NCBI GenBank assembly: GCA_051893155.1
Contig: JBJFGY010000112.1
Location: 1-5,488, forward strand
Reading direction: 5' to 3'
Source: UBA6448 sp051893155
GTDB taxonomy: Bacteria; Bacillota_I; Bacilli_A; RF39; UBA660
DNA: 5,488 nucleotides
Of this stretch, positions 1-5,304 are shown one piece after another. The notes beneath the pieces are model-generated. The model saw only the letters and a list, made by a program, of their open reading frames with translations. It made no database searches and was not told the origin of the DNA. The position numbers were made by a program, and so were the translations under genes. Numbering within the stretch: position 1 is the stretch's first letter; each line of letters starts with the position of its first letter.

Positions 1-27
1 ATTTACTCATTAGTAGCTCAAATATGA
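1..27 (+). CDS. C-terminal tail of an upstream gene (partial, frame uncertain)
   Basis: The first bases read as an open frame ending ...IYSLVAQI with TGA at 25-27, nine bases before the next start codon. This fits the end of a cotranscribed upstream gene. A second open frame from base 3 ends ...MRLKYEI with TGA at 45-47 and would overlap the next gene, so the true frame cannot be fixed from this stub. In related loci the gene before a metallopeptidase/VWA protein is usually a MoxR-type AAA+ ATPase. That identity is inferred from family context only, because nothing diagnostic is visible in eight residues. Confidence 0.3.
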   Translation: MYSLVAQI

Positions 28-36
28 GGTTAAAGT

Positions 37-1572
37 ATGAAATATGATATTGCAGTTTTAAAAAGAAAAATGCTTGTTAAATATCCTTTTTTCGGTAGTG
101 TAGTAGCAAGTGTTGATTATAAAGAAAACAAAGGAATAACAACTGCTGGTACAGATGGTAAAACAATTTATTATAACCCAGATTTTTTAGAGAGTTTAAG
201 CGTTGAACAACAGACTTTTGTGTTTGCTCATGAAGTTTGTCATATTGCCTTTAATCATATTTTAAGAAGTGAGGGTAAAGAGCCTCAAACTTGGAATATT
301 GCGACTGATGCAGTAATAAATGCTTTTCTTAAAAAAGATGGTTTAAAAATGATTGATGGCGGTGTTGATATTGCAGAAGCAATTAATTATGATGCAGAGC
401 AATTCTATGAAAAGTTATTAGAAGAGAAAAAACAACAACAAGGAAATCAACCACAACAACAAAACGGACAACAGGGTCAAAATTCTCAACAACAAAGTGC
501 TCAACAACAATCGCAAGGTGGTAGTGGAGAAAACCAAAATGAACAAAATCAAAATGGTCAAAACCAAGAAAAACAACAACAAAGTGGTCAAAGTGGTGAC
601 GTAAGTTCTAGTGAAGAACAACCAAACCAAAAAGGACAAACTGGTGGACAAAGCGGTGAAAGTTCATCTGAACAAAATGAACAACAAGAAAAAGGTAGTT
701 CTACAGGTGGAACATCTGGAGAGCAAGATGAACATGAAGAAACTAAAGAAGATGTTGGACACGATACACATAGTATGTGGGAAGATGCAATAAAAAAGCA
801 TAAAGAAAAGCAGACAAATGAAAATAAAAAAGAGCATAAAAGTGAAATAGAAAAGAAACAGGAAGAAACTGAGCAATTAGGAGAGAAAAAAACTTTTAAG
901 AAAAATCTAGAGGAAAAAAAGAGAGAATTAGAGAAATTAAAAGAAGCAATTGCCAACCAAGCGACACAGGCAGGAACTACAACTAATAGAGATATTAGAA
1001 CAGTTACTGATATAGGAAGAGCAAAACCATTAATTGATTGGCGATATGTATTAAGAGAGGCAATCAAATATGATGTAGATTGGTCATATAAAAATGCTAC
1101 AATTGAAAATGGTGTTGTATCTGCCAATTTAGAGGAACAACCTATGCCTGAAACTGAAATAGTTTTAGATACAAGTGGTTCGATTAACGAAATATTACTT
1201 AAGAATTTTTTAAGAGAATGTAAAAATATTTTAAAACACTCAAAATTAAAAGTTGGATGTTTTGATACAAAATTTTATGGTTTCCACGAAATTAGAACGG
1301 AAGAAGATATAGATAATATGGTGTTTATTGGTGGAGGAGGAACTAACTTTGATGTAGCAGTTAATGCTTTTTCAAGAAGAGTAGAAAATAAGATAATCTT
1401 TACAGATGGAAATGCTTATATGCCTAAAATGCCACTTGATGCAATTTGGATAGTATTTGGTGGAGTGCAAATAAATCCTAAAGGTGGAAAAGTAATACAA
1501 ATAAATGGTGAGCAACTTGAAAGACTATATAACTACCAATTGACTAATGAAACGAAAGGTAGATTAAGATAA
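37..1572 (+). CDS. VWA-like domain protein with N-terminal putative metallopeptidase domain (DUF2201 family)
   Basis: The 511-residue protein has two recognisable ends. Residues 1-125 resemble the putative metallopeptidase half of the family: HEVCH at 65-69 is an HExxH zinc site, followed by WNIATDAVIN at 86-95, where D91 is a candidate third ligand. Residues 132-235 are low complexity, about one third Gln with Gly, Ser, Asn and Glu. Residues 250-315 are Lys/Glu-rich and probably coiled coil, after an HDTHSMW patch at 242-248. From about 325 the VWA-like domain begins, with a complete MIDAS: DTSGS at 378-382, T436 in GGGGTNF and D457 in TDG. There is no signal peptide or membrane segment, so it is probably cytoplasmic. 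The start is supported by GAGG at 26-29, seven bases upstream. Such proteins usually work with a MoxR AAA+ ATPase, possibly as a chaperone or remodelling pair. The substrate is unknown, and peptidase activity is inferred from the motif only. No terminator with a T-run follows it. Confidence 0.85.
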   Translation: MKYDIAVLKRKMLVKYPFFGSVVASVDYKENKGITTAGTDGKTIYYNPDFLESLSVEQQTFVFAHEVCHIAFNHILRSEGKEPQTWNIATDAVINAFLKKDGLKMIDGGVDIAEAINYDAEQFYEKLLEEKKQQQGNQPQQQNGQQGQNSQQQSAQQQSQGGSGENQNEQNQNGQNQEKQQQSGQSGDVSSSEEQPNQKGQTGGQSGESSSEQNEQQEKGSSTGGTSGEQDEHEETKEDVGHDTHSMWEDAIKKHKEKQTNENKKEHKSEIEKKQEETEQLGEKKTFKKNLEEKKRELEKLKEAIANQATQAGTTTNRDIRTVTDIGRAKPLIDWRYVLREAIKYDVDWSYKNATIENGVVSANLEEQPMPETEIVLDTSGSINEILLKNFLRECKNILKHSKLKVGCFDTKFYGFHEIRTEEDIDNMVFIGGGGTNFDVAVNAFSRRVENKIIFTDGNAYMPKMPLDAIWIVFGGVQINPKGGKVIQINGEQLERLYNYQLTNETKGRLR

Positions 1573-1786
1573 AAATTTTTATTCATTTAAAAGGAGGAAA
1601 ATATTCTTAGTTGGTGCAACTTCAAATTTAAAATATCTTTACATATATAATTGAAGTGATATAAAGAATATCCAGAAAATAAAATTTTTTTAAAATTAAA
1701 ATTTTATTATATAAACGAAATTAAAATTTATTGCTAAAATAAAAAATGTGTGCTATATTTATAATAGTTGAAAGGAAGATGAAAAA
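1573..1786 (+). other. AT-rich intergenic region with orphan Shine-Dalgarno and weak hairpins
   Basis: This 214-bp gap has no credible gene. AAGGAGG at 1591-1597 is a near-ideal ribosome binding site but has no ATG or GTG at a usable distance. The nearest options give 7 to 15 codons from TTG or ATT. ATATCTTTA at 1633-1641 pairs imperfectly with 1662-1671. An 11-bp perfect inverted repeat made only of A and T (1678-1688 with 1698-1708) lies downstream, but no T-tract marks it as a terminator. The right end carries the promoter of the next gene. Confidence 0.5.
1731..1759 (+). promoter_or_regulatory. Sigma-A-type promoter with extended -10, upstream of the greA-like gene
   Basis: TTGCTA at 1731-1736 is a fair -35. 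After 17 bases comes TATATT at 1754-1759, preceded by TG one base upstream (1751-1752), which is an extended -10. A TATAAT at 1760-1765 sits next to it but is 23 bases from the -35 and has no better partner. Transcription would begin around 1766-1768, leaving about 20 bases of leader. That leader contains the ribosome binding site AAAGGA at 1771-1776. Confidence 0.6.
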
Positions 1787-2278
1787 ATGAGATTAACCTA
1801 TGAAGAAGTTCAAAGAAAAAATGAAAGAATTGATGAACTTAAAAAAAGATTAGAAAGATTAAGAGAAGAACGTACTACTTTTTCTGGTGGAGCTGGTAAT
1901 GATGAACCATATTATGCTTTAATTTCACAACTTGAAGGTGCTATTAATAATGAAATTTTACAAATTAATCAAGAATTATTAACTGCTGAAATAATTGAAC
2001 CTGAAATGATCAATGAAAATCTAGTAAGTGATGGTGATGTAGTTACAATTTTAATGACTTATCCAGATGGAAGTGCGTTAGAACAAGAAGTAACTGTTAA
2101 ATCTGATGTTTATAATTATGTTCCAAATGTTGTTAGTATTAATTCTCCAATTGGACAAGCAATTTTTGGAAAAGAAATTGGTTCTTCATGTGAATGTCAA
2201 ATTCCAATGGGAAAAGTTAAAATTGAAGTTCTAGGAAAAACTAAAAAATTAGATACTGATGAACAATTAAAAAGATAA
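1787..2278 (+). CDS. GreA/GreB-family transcription elongation factor (divergent)
   Basis: At 163 residues it has the usual GreA length (about 158) and the two-part Gre layout. The N-terminal half (residues 1-65) is a charged antiparallel coiled coil turning at about 33-42. The C-terminal half (about 80-155) is FKBP-like and ends with the family signature INSPIGQAIFGKEIG near 118-132, then a GKVKIEVLG strand. Gre factors enter the RNA polymerase secondary channel and stimulate cleavage of backtracked RNA. The coiled-coil tip is unusual: canonical GreA has GDLxENAEY, with Asp and Glu three residues apart, whereas here it reads GAGNDEPYYAL with adjacent D39 and E40. It could be a working GreA with a rearranged tip or a non-cleaving Gre-like regulator, so no gene symbol is assigned. 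Its own promoter lies upstream and a terminator overlaps its stop codon, so it is probably monocistronic. Confidence 0.85.
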   Translation: MRLTYEEVQRKNERIDELKKRLERLREERTTFSGGAGNDEPYYALISQLEGAINNEILQINQELLTAEIIEPEMINENLVSDGDVVTILMTYPDGSALEQEVTVKSDVYNYVPNVVSINSPIGQAIFGKEIGSSCECQIPMGKVKIEVLGKTKKLDTDEQLKR

Positions 2279-2299
2279 TCAAATTGATTGTCTTTTTTT
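2269..2299 (+). terminator. Intrinsic terminator of the greA-like gene
   Basis: GATAATC (2274-2280) pairs with GATTGTC (2286-2292), with one G-U pair, around the loop AAATT. Seven T follow (2293-2299), and AAAAA before the stem can extend it with those T. The TAA stop codon (2276-2278) lies in the left arm, so a terminating ribosome would briefly mask the stem. Confidence 0.8.
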
Positions 2300-2316
2300 A
2301 TTTAATAATTTATAAT
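2288..2316 (+). promoter_or_regulatory. Promoter of the dnaB-dnaI operon, overlapping the upstream terminator
   Basis: TTGTCT (2288-2293, four of six consensus bases) and a perfect TATAAT (2311-2316) are 17 bases apart. The -35 uses bases of the terminator's right arm and T-run. The predicted start near 2322-2324 leaves only about 12 bases before the chosen ATG, just enough for the GGAAG ribosome binding site. Confidence 0.65.
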
Positions 2317-2334
2317 ATTTATATGGAAGTTTTT

Positions 2335-3600
2335 ATGAATGATGTTTTTTTACCTGCAGATAAATATAAAGTTATAAATAAAACTATATTAAGTGAAAAT
2401 GATAAAAAAAACTTAATATCTTTTTATATGCCAATAATAGGTTGCACAGCTGTTTCATTATATTTAACTTTATGGCAAGATTTAAATTATAAAGAAGAAG
2501 ATAGTGAAATTTTAATTCATCGTCATTTAATGACTCTTTTAAAAGAAAGCAAAGAGGTAATTTATCAAGCAAGACAATCTTTAGAGGCAGTTGGACTTTT
2601 AAAAACATATGTTAAATGTGAAAATGTTAAAACTTTTATTTATGAATTATATTCACCTTTATTACCAAATGAATTTTTCAATCATCCAATTTTGAATATA
2701 GTTTTATATAATAATATTGGTAGTGAAGAATATGATAATTTAATAAAAATATATCAAAAGAAAAAATATGACTATTCACAATATACTGATATAACTAAAA
2801 AAATGGATGAAGTATATAAAACAGAAAGTTATAATATCAAAAGTGATATAAAAGATAGAAATATTAATAATATTACATTAAATAGTAAAATTAATTATGA
2901 TCAAATTAGTACATCAATTCCTAAAAATGTTATGTCAGATAAAGCATTAAATAAAAAAAGTAAAGAATTAATTGATAATTTATCTTTTGTTTATAATTTT
3001 GATACTTTAAAAATGATTGAACTTATTAGGGGTAGTTTAAATGAATTTGGTATGATTGATAAAAACGCTTTAAGATTAAATGCTCGTAAAAGTTATAATT
3101 TATCATCAAATAGTTTACCTACATTAGTTTATCGTACTCAACCTGAATATTTAAAAAAAGCAAGTGGCGATAATTCATTACATGCACAAATTGTATCAAT
3201 GTTTGAAAGTATTAGTCCTTATGATTTTTTAAAATATAAAAATAAAGGTGCTATTCCTACAAATAAAGATTTAAAGTTAGTAGAAAGTTTACTTGTAGAT
3301 CTTGAATTACCACCTGCTGTTGTAAATGTACTTCTTGATTATTGTTTGAGAAAAAATAATAATAAACTTACAACTGCATATGTTGAAACAATTGCAGGGC
3401 AATGGAAAAGAGCAGATCTTAAAACCGCTGAGGAAGCAATGAAATTTGCTGAAAAAGAACATAAAAAATTAAATAAAAAAATATCAGTTGAAAGTAAAAA
3501 AATAACAGAACCTGCTTGGTTTAATAAAAAGATTGAAACTACAGATGTATCAGATCAAGAACAAAAAGAACTTGAAGAACTATTAAAGGAGTTTAAATAA
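2335..3600 (+). CDS. dnaB: Replication initiation and membrane attachment protein DnaB (Bacillus type)
   Basis: This is the Bacillus-type DnaB, which helps place the replicative helicase at origins and restart sites together with DnaD and the DnaI loader. It is not the helicase called DnaB in E. coli. The N-terminal winged-helix (DDBH1-like) region spans about residues 1-130. A variable Asn/Lys-rich linker follows near 145-205. The C-terminal DnaB_2 (DDBH2) domain lies at about 293-375, with its diagnostic YVETIAGQW motif at 349-357 followed by KRADLKTAEEA. A PAWF motif (393-396) near the end is also typical. The frame is open from a TTG at 2284, but that lies inside the terminator hairpin and upstream of the -10. 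ATG 2335 is chosen because GGAAG sits at 2325-2329 and MNDVFLPADKYKV reads like the family start; ATG 2323 is the alternative. The resulting 421 residues are a little shorter than B. subtilis DnaB (about 470). The stop overlaps dnaI by one base. Confidence 0.92.
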   Translation: MNDVFLPADKYKVINKTILSENDKKNLISFYMPIIGCTAVSLYLTLWQDLNYKEEDSEILIHRHLMTLLKESKEVIYQARQSLEAVGLLKTYVKCENVKTFIYELYSPLLPNEFFNHPILNIVLYNNIGSEEYDNLIKIYQKKKYDYSQYTDITKKMDEVYKTESYNIKSDIKDRNINNITLNSKINYDQISTSIPKNVMSDKALNKKSKELIDNLSFVYNFDTLKMIELIRGSLNEFGMIDKNALRLNARKSYNLSSNSLPTLVYRTQPEYLKKASGDNSLHAQIVSMFESISPYDFLKYKNKGAIPTNKDLKLVESLLVDLELPPAVVNVLLDYCLRKNNNKLTTAYVETIAGQWKRADLKTAEEAMKFAEKEHKKLNKKISVESKKITEPAWFNKKIETTDVSDQEQKELEELLKEFK

Positions 3601-4478
3601 TGGAAAAGATAAAAAATAATTATAAAAATTCTTCTTTAGAAGAAAATTATATTAAAGAAAAATTAAATCCAAAATTTATATCTTTAGTAAAGAAATTTAA
3701 TGTAAGTGAAGATGAAATAAAAAAAAATTTATCATCATTTTTGGATACTTTAGAGGAACTAGATAATTGTAGAAATTGTAAGAATTTAAATGAATGTAAA
3801 AATAAAATAAAAGGTTATGTATATTATCCAGATAAAAAAGAAAGTAAAATTGTTTTTGGTTATGCAAAATGTAAAAAACTTAAAGAATATGAAAAAATAT
3901 TAAATGAAAAAAATGAAAATAATGAACTATTAAATGCTAGAATGAAAGATATTGATGTAAGTGATAAAAATAGAGTTGAACTAATTAAATATTTAAAAAA
4001 ATTTTATGATAATTATTCTATTAGTAATTATCAAAAAGGAATTTATTTACATGGAAGTTTTGGAAGTGGAAAAACATTTTTATTAGCAGCTTTATTAAAT
4101 GAACTTAAAGAAAAGAAAAAAGTTAAATTTGAAATAGTTTATTATCCAACTTTACTTAGAAATTTAAAAGAAGATTTAAGTATTGTTGATAGTAAAGTAA
4201 ATTATTATTCTAATGTTGAAATATTATTACTTGATGATATAGGGGCTGAAAATGTTACAAATTGGGGTAGAGATGAAATATTAGGTACTATACTTCAATA
4301 TAGAATGGATAATCACCTAACGACATTTTTTACAAGTAATTTAGATATTAATGAACTTGAAAAACATTTATCGATTACTAAGGATAATATGGATATGGTA
4401 AAAGCAAGACGCATTATTGAAAGAATAAAGCAATTATCTATTGATATGGAATTAATTAGTAAAAATAGGAGGAATTAA
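3600..4478 (+). CDS. dnaI: Primosomal protein DnaI, replicative helicase loader
   Basis: DnaI is an AAA+ ATPase that opens and loads the hexameric replicative helicase onto DNA. The N-terminal helicase-binding domain has a zinc-type Cys set: C57, C60, C66 and C91. The AAA+ core follows: Walker A GSFGSGKT at 152-159, Walker B LLLDD ending at D212-D213, the family-typical NWGRDEILG stretch at 221-229 with LQYRM after it, sensor-1 asparagine N247 in FTSNLD, and ARRIIERI at 269-276 with candidate arginine finger or sensor residues. The length of 292 is close to B. subtilis DnaI (about 311). The start overlaps the dnaB stop as TAATG, with AAAGGAG at 3585-3591, indicating translational coupling. 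No His lies between C60 and C91, so C66 probably takes the place of the histidine ligand I recall for B. subtilis DnaI. Confidence 0.96.
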   Translation: MEKIKNNYKNSSLEENYIKEKLNPKFISLVKKFNVSEDEIKKNLSSFLDTLEELDNCRNCKNLNECKNKIKGYVYYPDKKESKIVFGYAKCKKLKEYEKILNEKNENNELLNARMKDIDVSDKNRVELIKYLKKFYDNYSISNYQKGIYLHGSFGSGKTFLLAALLNELKEKKKVKFEIVYYPTLLRNLKEDLSIVDSKVNYYSNVEILLLDDIGAENVTNWGRDEILGTILQYRMDNHLTTFFTSNLDINELEKHLSITKDNMDMVKARRIIERIKQLSIDMELISKNRRN

Positions 4479-4876
4479 TGAAAATATATTTTTGTGGTTC
4501 AATGACTGGTAGTAGAGAAAAACAAGAAAATTATGAACAAATAATTAATTATTTAAAAAATTTTGGAACTATATTAAATGAATTTGTAGCAGATAAAGTA
4601 GTTATTGATTATGAACCAAGCAAAGTATTTAAAAGAGATTATAATAATATGAATAATGCTGATGTCTGCATTGCGGATATTTCAATTCCTTCAACTGGAG
4701 TTGGGTTTGAACTTGGCATGATGTATAATTTAAATGTTAAAACTTTAGTTTTATATGATGAAAATATGAAAATGCCTTCATCACTTCCGAGAGGCGCTGA
4801 TAAATTTGTGGTAAAGTCTTATAAAACAATTGATGAAGAAAAAGATATTATAAAAAATTTTATTGAAAACTTGTAA
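4478..4876 (+). CDS. DNPH1-like 2'-deoxynucleoside 5'-phosphate N-hydrolase (nucleoside 2-deoxyribosyltransferase family)
   Basis: This 132-residue single-domain protein starts KIYFCGSMTGSRE and carries NFGTILNEFVAD, NNADVCIADIS and PSTGVGFELG. In order and spacing these match, from memory, the human DNPH1 (RCL) segments YFCGSIRGGRED, FGTVLTEHVA, ADVVVAEV and PSLGVGYELG. DNPH1 cleaves the base from deoxynucleoside monophosphates, including 5-hydroxymethyl-dUMP, and so sanitises the nucleotide pool. Candidate active-site residues are Y4, R13, D54, D62, S72 and the catalytic glutamate E78. Ordinary deoxyribosyltransferases share the fold, so substrate preference is inference. The start overlaps the dnaI stop as TAATG, with AGGAGG at 4467-4472, making it the third gene of the dnaB operon. 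The TAA stop sits in the loop of a hairpin (4867-4884) belonging to a sequence repeated at 5079-5147. Confidence 0.82.
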   Translation: MKIYFCGSMTGSREKQENYEQIINYLKNFGTILNEFVADKVVIDYEPSKVFKRDYNNMNNADVCIADISIPSTGVGFELGMMYNLNVKTLVLYDENMKMPSSLPRGADKFVVKSYKTIDEEKDIIKNFIENL

Positions 4877-4916
4877 GCAAGTTTAAAAAAAATAGCAATA
4901 GTAAACCAGTAAAATA
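4844..4916 (+). repeat. Direct repeat A, copy 1 (3' end of the DNPH1-like gene plus flank)
   Basis: This roughly 70-bp stretch recurs at 5079-5147. Shared blocks in order are TTTATTGAAA, CTTGTAAGCAAGTTT and AAACCAGTAAAATA, with small A/T-tract differences between them. It contains AAACTTG (4867-4873) and CAAGTTT (4878-4884) around the loop TAAG, which includes the gene's stop codon. The hairpin is followed by eight A rather than T, so this copy should not work as an intrinsic terminator on the + strand. Confidence 0.8.
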
Positions 4917-4929
4917 CTTAATTGTAAGT

Positions 4930-4952
4930 TATAATACTAAGAATATTAAAAT
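4930..4952 (+). repeat. Direct repeat B, copy 1
   Basis: The 23 bases TATAATACTAAGAATATT plus AAAAT recur at 5200-5222 with a single C/T difference. Each copy follows repeat A in the same order, which suggests one larger ancestral duplication. The TATAAT could be a -10 element, but no convincing -35 is present. Confidence 0.7.
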
Positions 4953-4991
4953 AGAATCTTTTTATATGTATAAAATTTAATAAAAATATAT

Positions 4992-5010
4992 CCGGCAAAA
5001 TAACCGGCAA
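4992..5010 (+). repeat. Paired CCGGCAA direct repeats in the promoter region of the small ORF
   Basis: CCGGCAA occurs at 4992-4998 and 5004-5010, 12 bases apart start to start, a local GC spike in AT-rich sequence. The second lies just upstream of where the -35 of the small ORF promoter would fall. It could be a tandem operator or activator site. The two CCGG cores could also form a weak 4-bp stem. No regulator is known. Confidence 0.5.
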
Positions 5011-5021
5011 TATATATATTA

Positions 5022-5030
5022 TGTTAAAAT
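5022..5030 (+). promoter_or_regulatory. Extended -10 promoter for the small ORF
   Basis: TGTTAAAAT gives an extended -10 (TG, one base, TAAAAT at 5025-5030). No good -35 is seen at 16-18 bases. The CCGGCAA pair occupies that area, so transcription may depend on an activator. The predicted start near 5037 leaves about 20 bases of leader holding the ribosome binding site. Confidence 0.4.
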
Positions 5031-5056
5031 ATAAATAGGATATATGGAGGTGATAT

Positions 5057-5143
5057 ATGAAAAGTTGTATATCTAATCGATTAAAAAAATTTATTGAAAC
5101 TTGTAAGCAAGTTTTTTTAAAAATAGTAAAAGCAAACCAGTAA
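5057..5143 (+). CDS. Small ORF, 28-residue cationic amphipathic peptide (hypothetical)
   Basis: The ORF has GGAGGTGAT (5046-5054), a nine-base match to the 16S rRNA 3' end, with GGAGG six bases from ATG. This is the best ribosome binding site in the window. The product begins MKSCISNRLKKFIETCKQ and ends KIVKANQ. It has six Lys, one Arg and one Glu, and hydrophobic residues at 5, 9, 12/13, 16, 19/20 and 23/24, which predicts an amphipathic helix with two Cys. Its second half overlaps repeat A copy 2. Compared with copy 1, where the frame ends NFIENL, one A fewer changes the reading frame. A terminator-like hairpin (5097-5118) lies inside the frame, so transcripts might stop before the stop codon unless ribosomes cover it. 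It could be a small membrane-active protein, a leader peptide, or a chance frame in duplicated sequence. I do not recognise a family. Confidence 0.45.
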   Translation: MKSCISNRLKKFIETCKQVFLKIVKANQ

Positions 5144-5147
5144 AATA
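5079..5147 (+). repeat. Direct repeat A, copy 2
   Basis: This is the second copy of the segment at 4844-4916, offset about 230 bp, sharing the blocks TTTATTGAAA, CTTGTAAGCAAGTTT and AAACCAGTAAAATA. The A-run after the hairpin in copy 1 is replaced here by T followed by A, so the hairpin gains a T-tract. One A is missing before CTTG, which shifts the frame relative to copy 1. Confidence 0.8.
5097..5118 (+). terminator. Terminator-like hairpin inside the small ORF
   Basis: AAACTTG (5097-5103) and CAAGTTT (5108-5114) form a 7-bp stem around TAAG, and the T-run continues to 5118. The stem is AT-rich with two G-C pairs, so efficiency may be modest. It is the first hairpin with a T-tract downstream of the dnaB-dnaI-DNPH1 operon and may also terminate that transcript. 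Confidence 0.5.
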
Positions 5148-5182
5148 GAATAAATTTTATTAATATCATGAAATAATGTTAA

Positions 5183-5235
5183 AAAAAGAAGAAAAAGTCT
5201 ATAATATTAAGAATATTAAAATTTTTCTTCTTTTT
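5183..5235 (+). repeat. Perfect 14-bp inverted repeat with inner hairpin
   Basis: AAAAAGAAGAAAAA (5183-5196) is exactly complementary to TTTTTCTTCTTTTT (5222-5235). The 25-base loop holds repeat B copy 2, including the small stem AATATT-AAG-AATATT (5203-5217). It may fold in RNA as a long hairpin ending in T, or extrude as a cruciform. A terminator role is possible, but only two G-C pairs support the stem. Confidence 0.6.
5200..5222 (+). repeat. Direct repeat B, copy 2
   Basis: TATAATATTAAGAATATT plus AAAAT matches 4930-4952 at 22 of 23 bases. It occupies the loop of the 14-bp inverted repeat. The spacing from repeat A is about 40 bases longer than in copy 1, and that extra length coincides with sequence around the purine-rich left arm. 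Confidence 0.7.
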
Positions 5236-5304
5236 AAATCCACGACAAAAAGATGCAAAAATGCATTTTAAAAAAATAATAAGCTATCAAAGAGCAAAAT
5301 GTAG

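Noticed and set aside
611..793. 60-residue + strand frame inside the VWA gene
   Set aside because: It is an out-of-frame shadow of the linker, with no independent start signal and Lys/Asn-rich random composition.
588..1127. 179-residue open frame on the minus strand, rich in Ser, Cys and Phe, with shorter frames at 418-651 and 664-876
   Set aside because: All lie opposite the low-complexity CAA/GAA-rich linker of the VWA gene, whose complement has few stops. They have no ribosome binding site or family resemblance, and the + strand gene has clear domains.
1678..1708. 11-bp inverted repeat as a terminator for the VWA gene
   Set aside because: The stem has only A and T, no T-run follows, and it lies more than 100 bp past the stop codon.
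2284..2334. TTG at 2284 as the start of dnaB, adding 17 residues
   Set aside because: It lies inside the terminator loop, upstream of the -10 element, with no ribosome binding site. ATG 2335 with GGAAG matches the family start.
4844..5147. CRISPR array or tandem repeat array
   Set aside because: Only two imperfect copies about 230 bp apart are present, one overlapping a gene, with no regular short spacers.
4918..5169. 83-residue hydrophobic frame on the minus strand
   Set aside because: There is no Shine-Dalgarno before its ATG. The Phe/Ile/Leu/Tyr-rich composition is what AT-rich non-coding DNA gives by chance, and it runs across both hairpins and the repeats.
5258..5269. 12-base palindrome AAAATGCATTTT
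   Set aside because: A perfect palindrome, but with no spacing to a promoter or partner site, and short AT-rich palindromes are expected by chance here.
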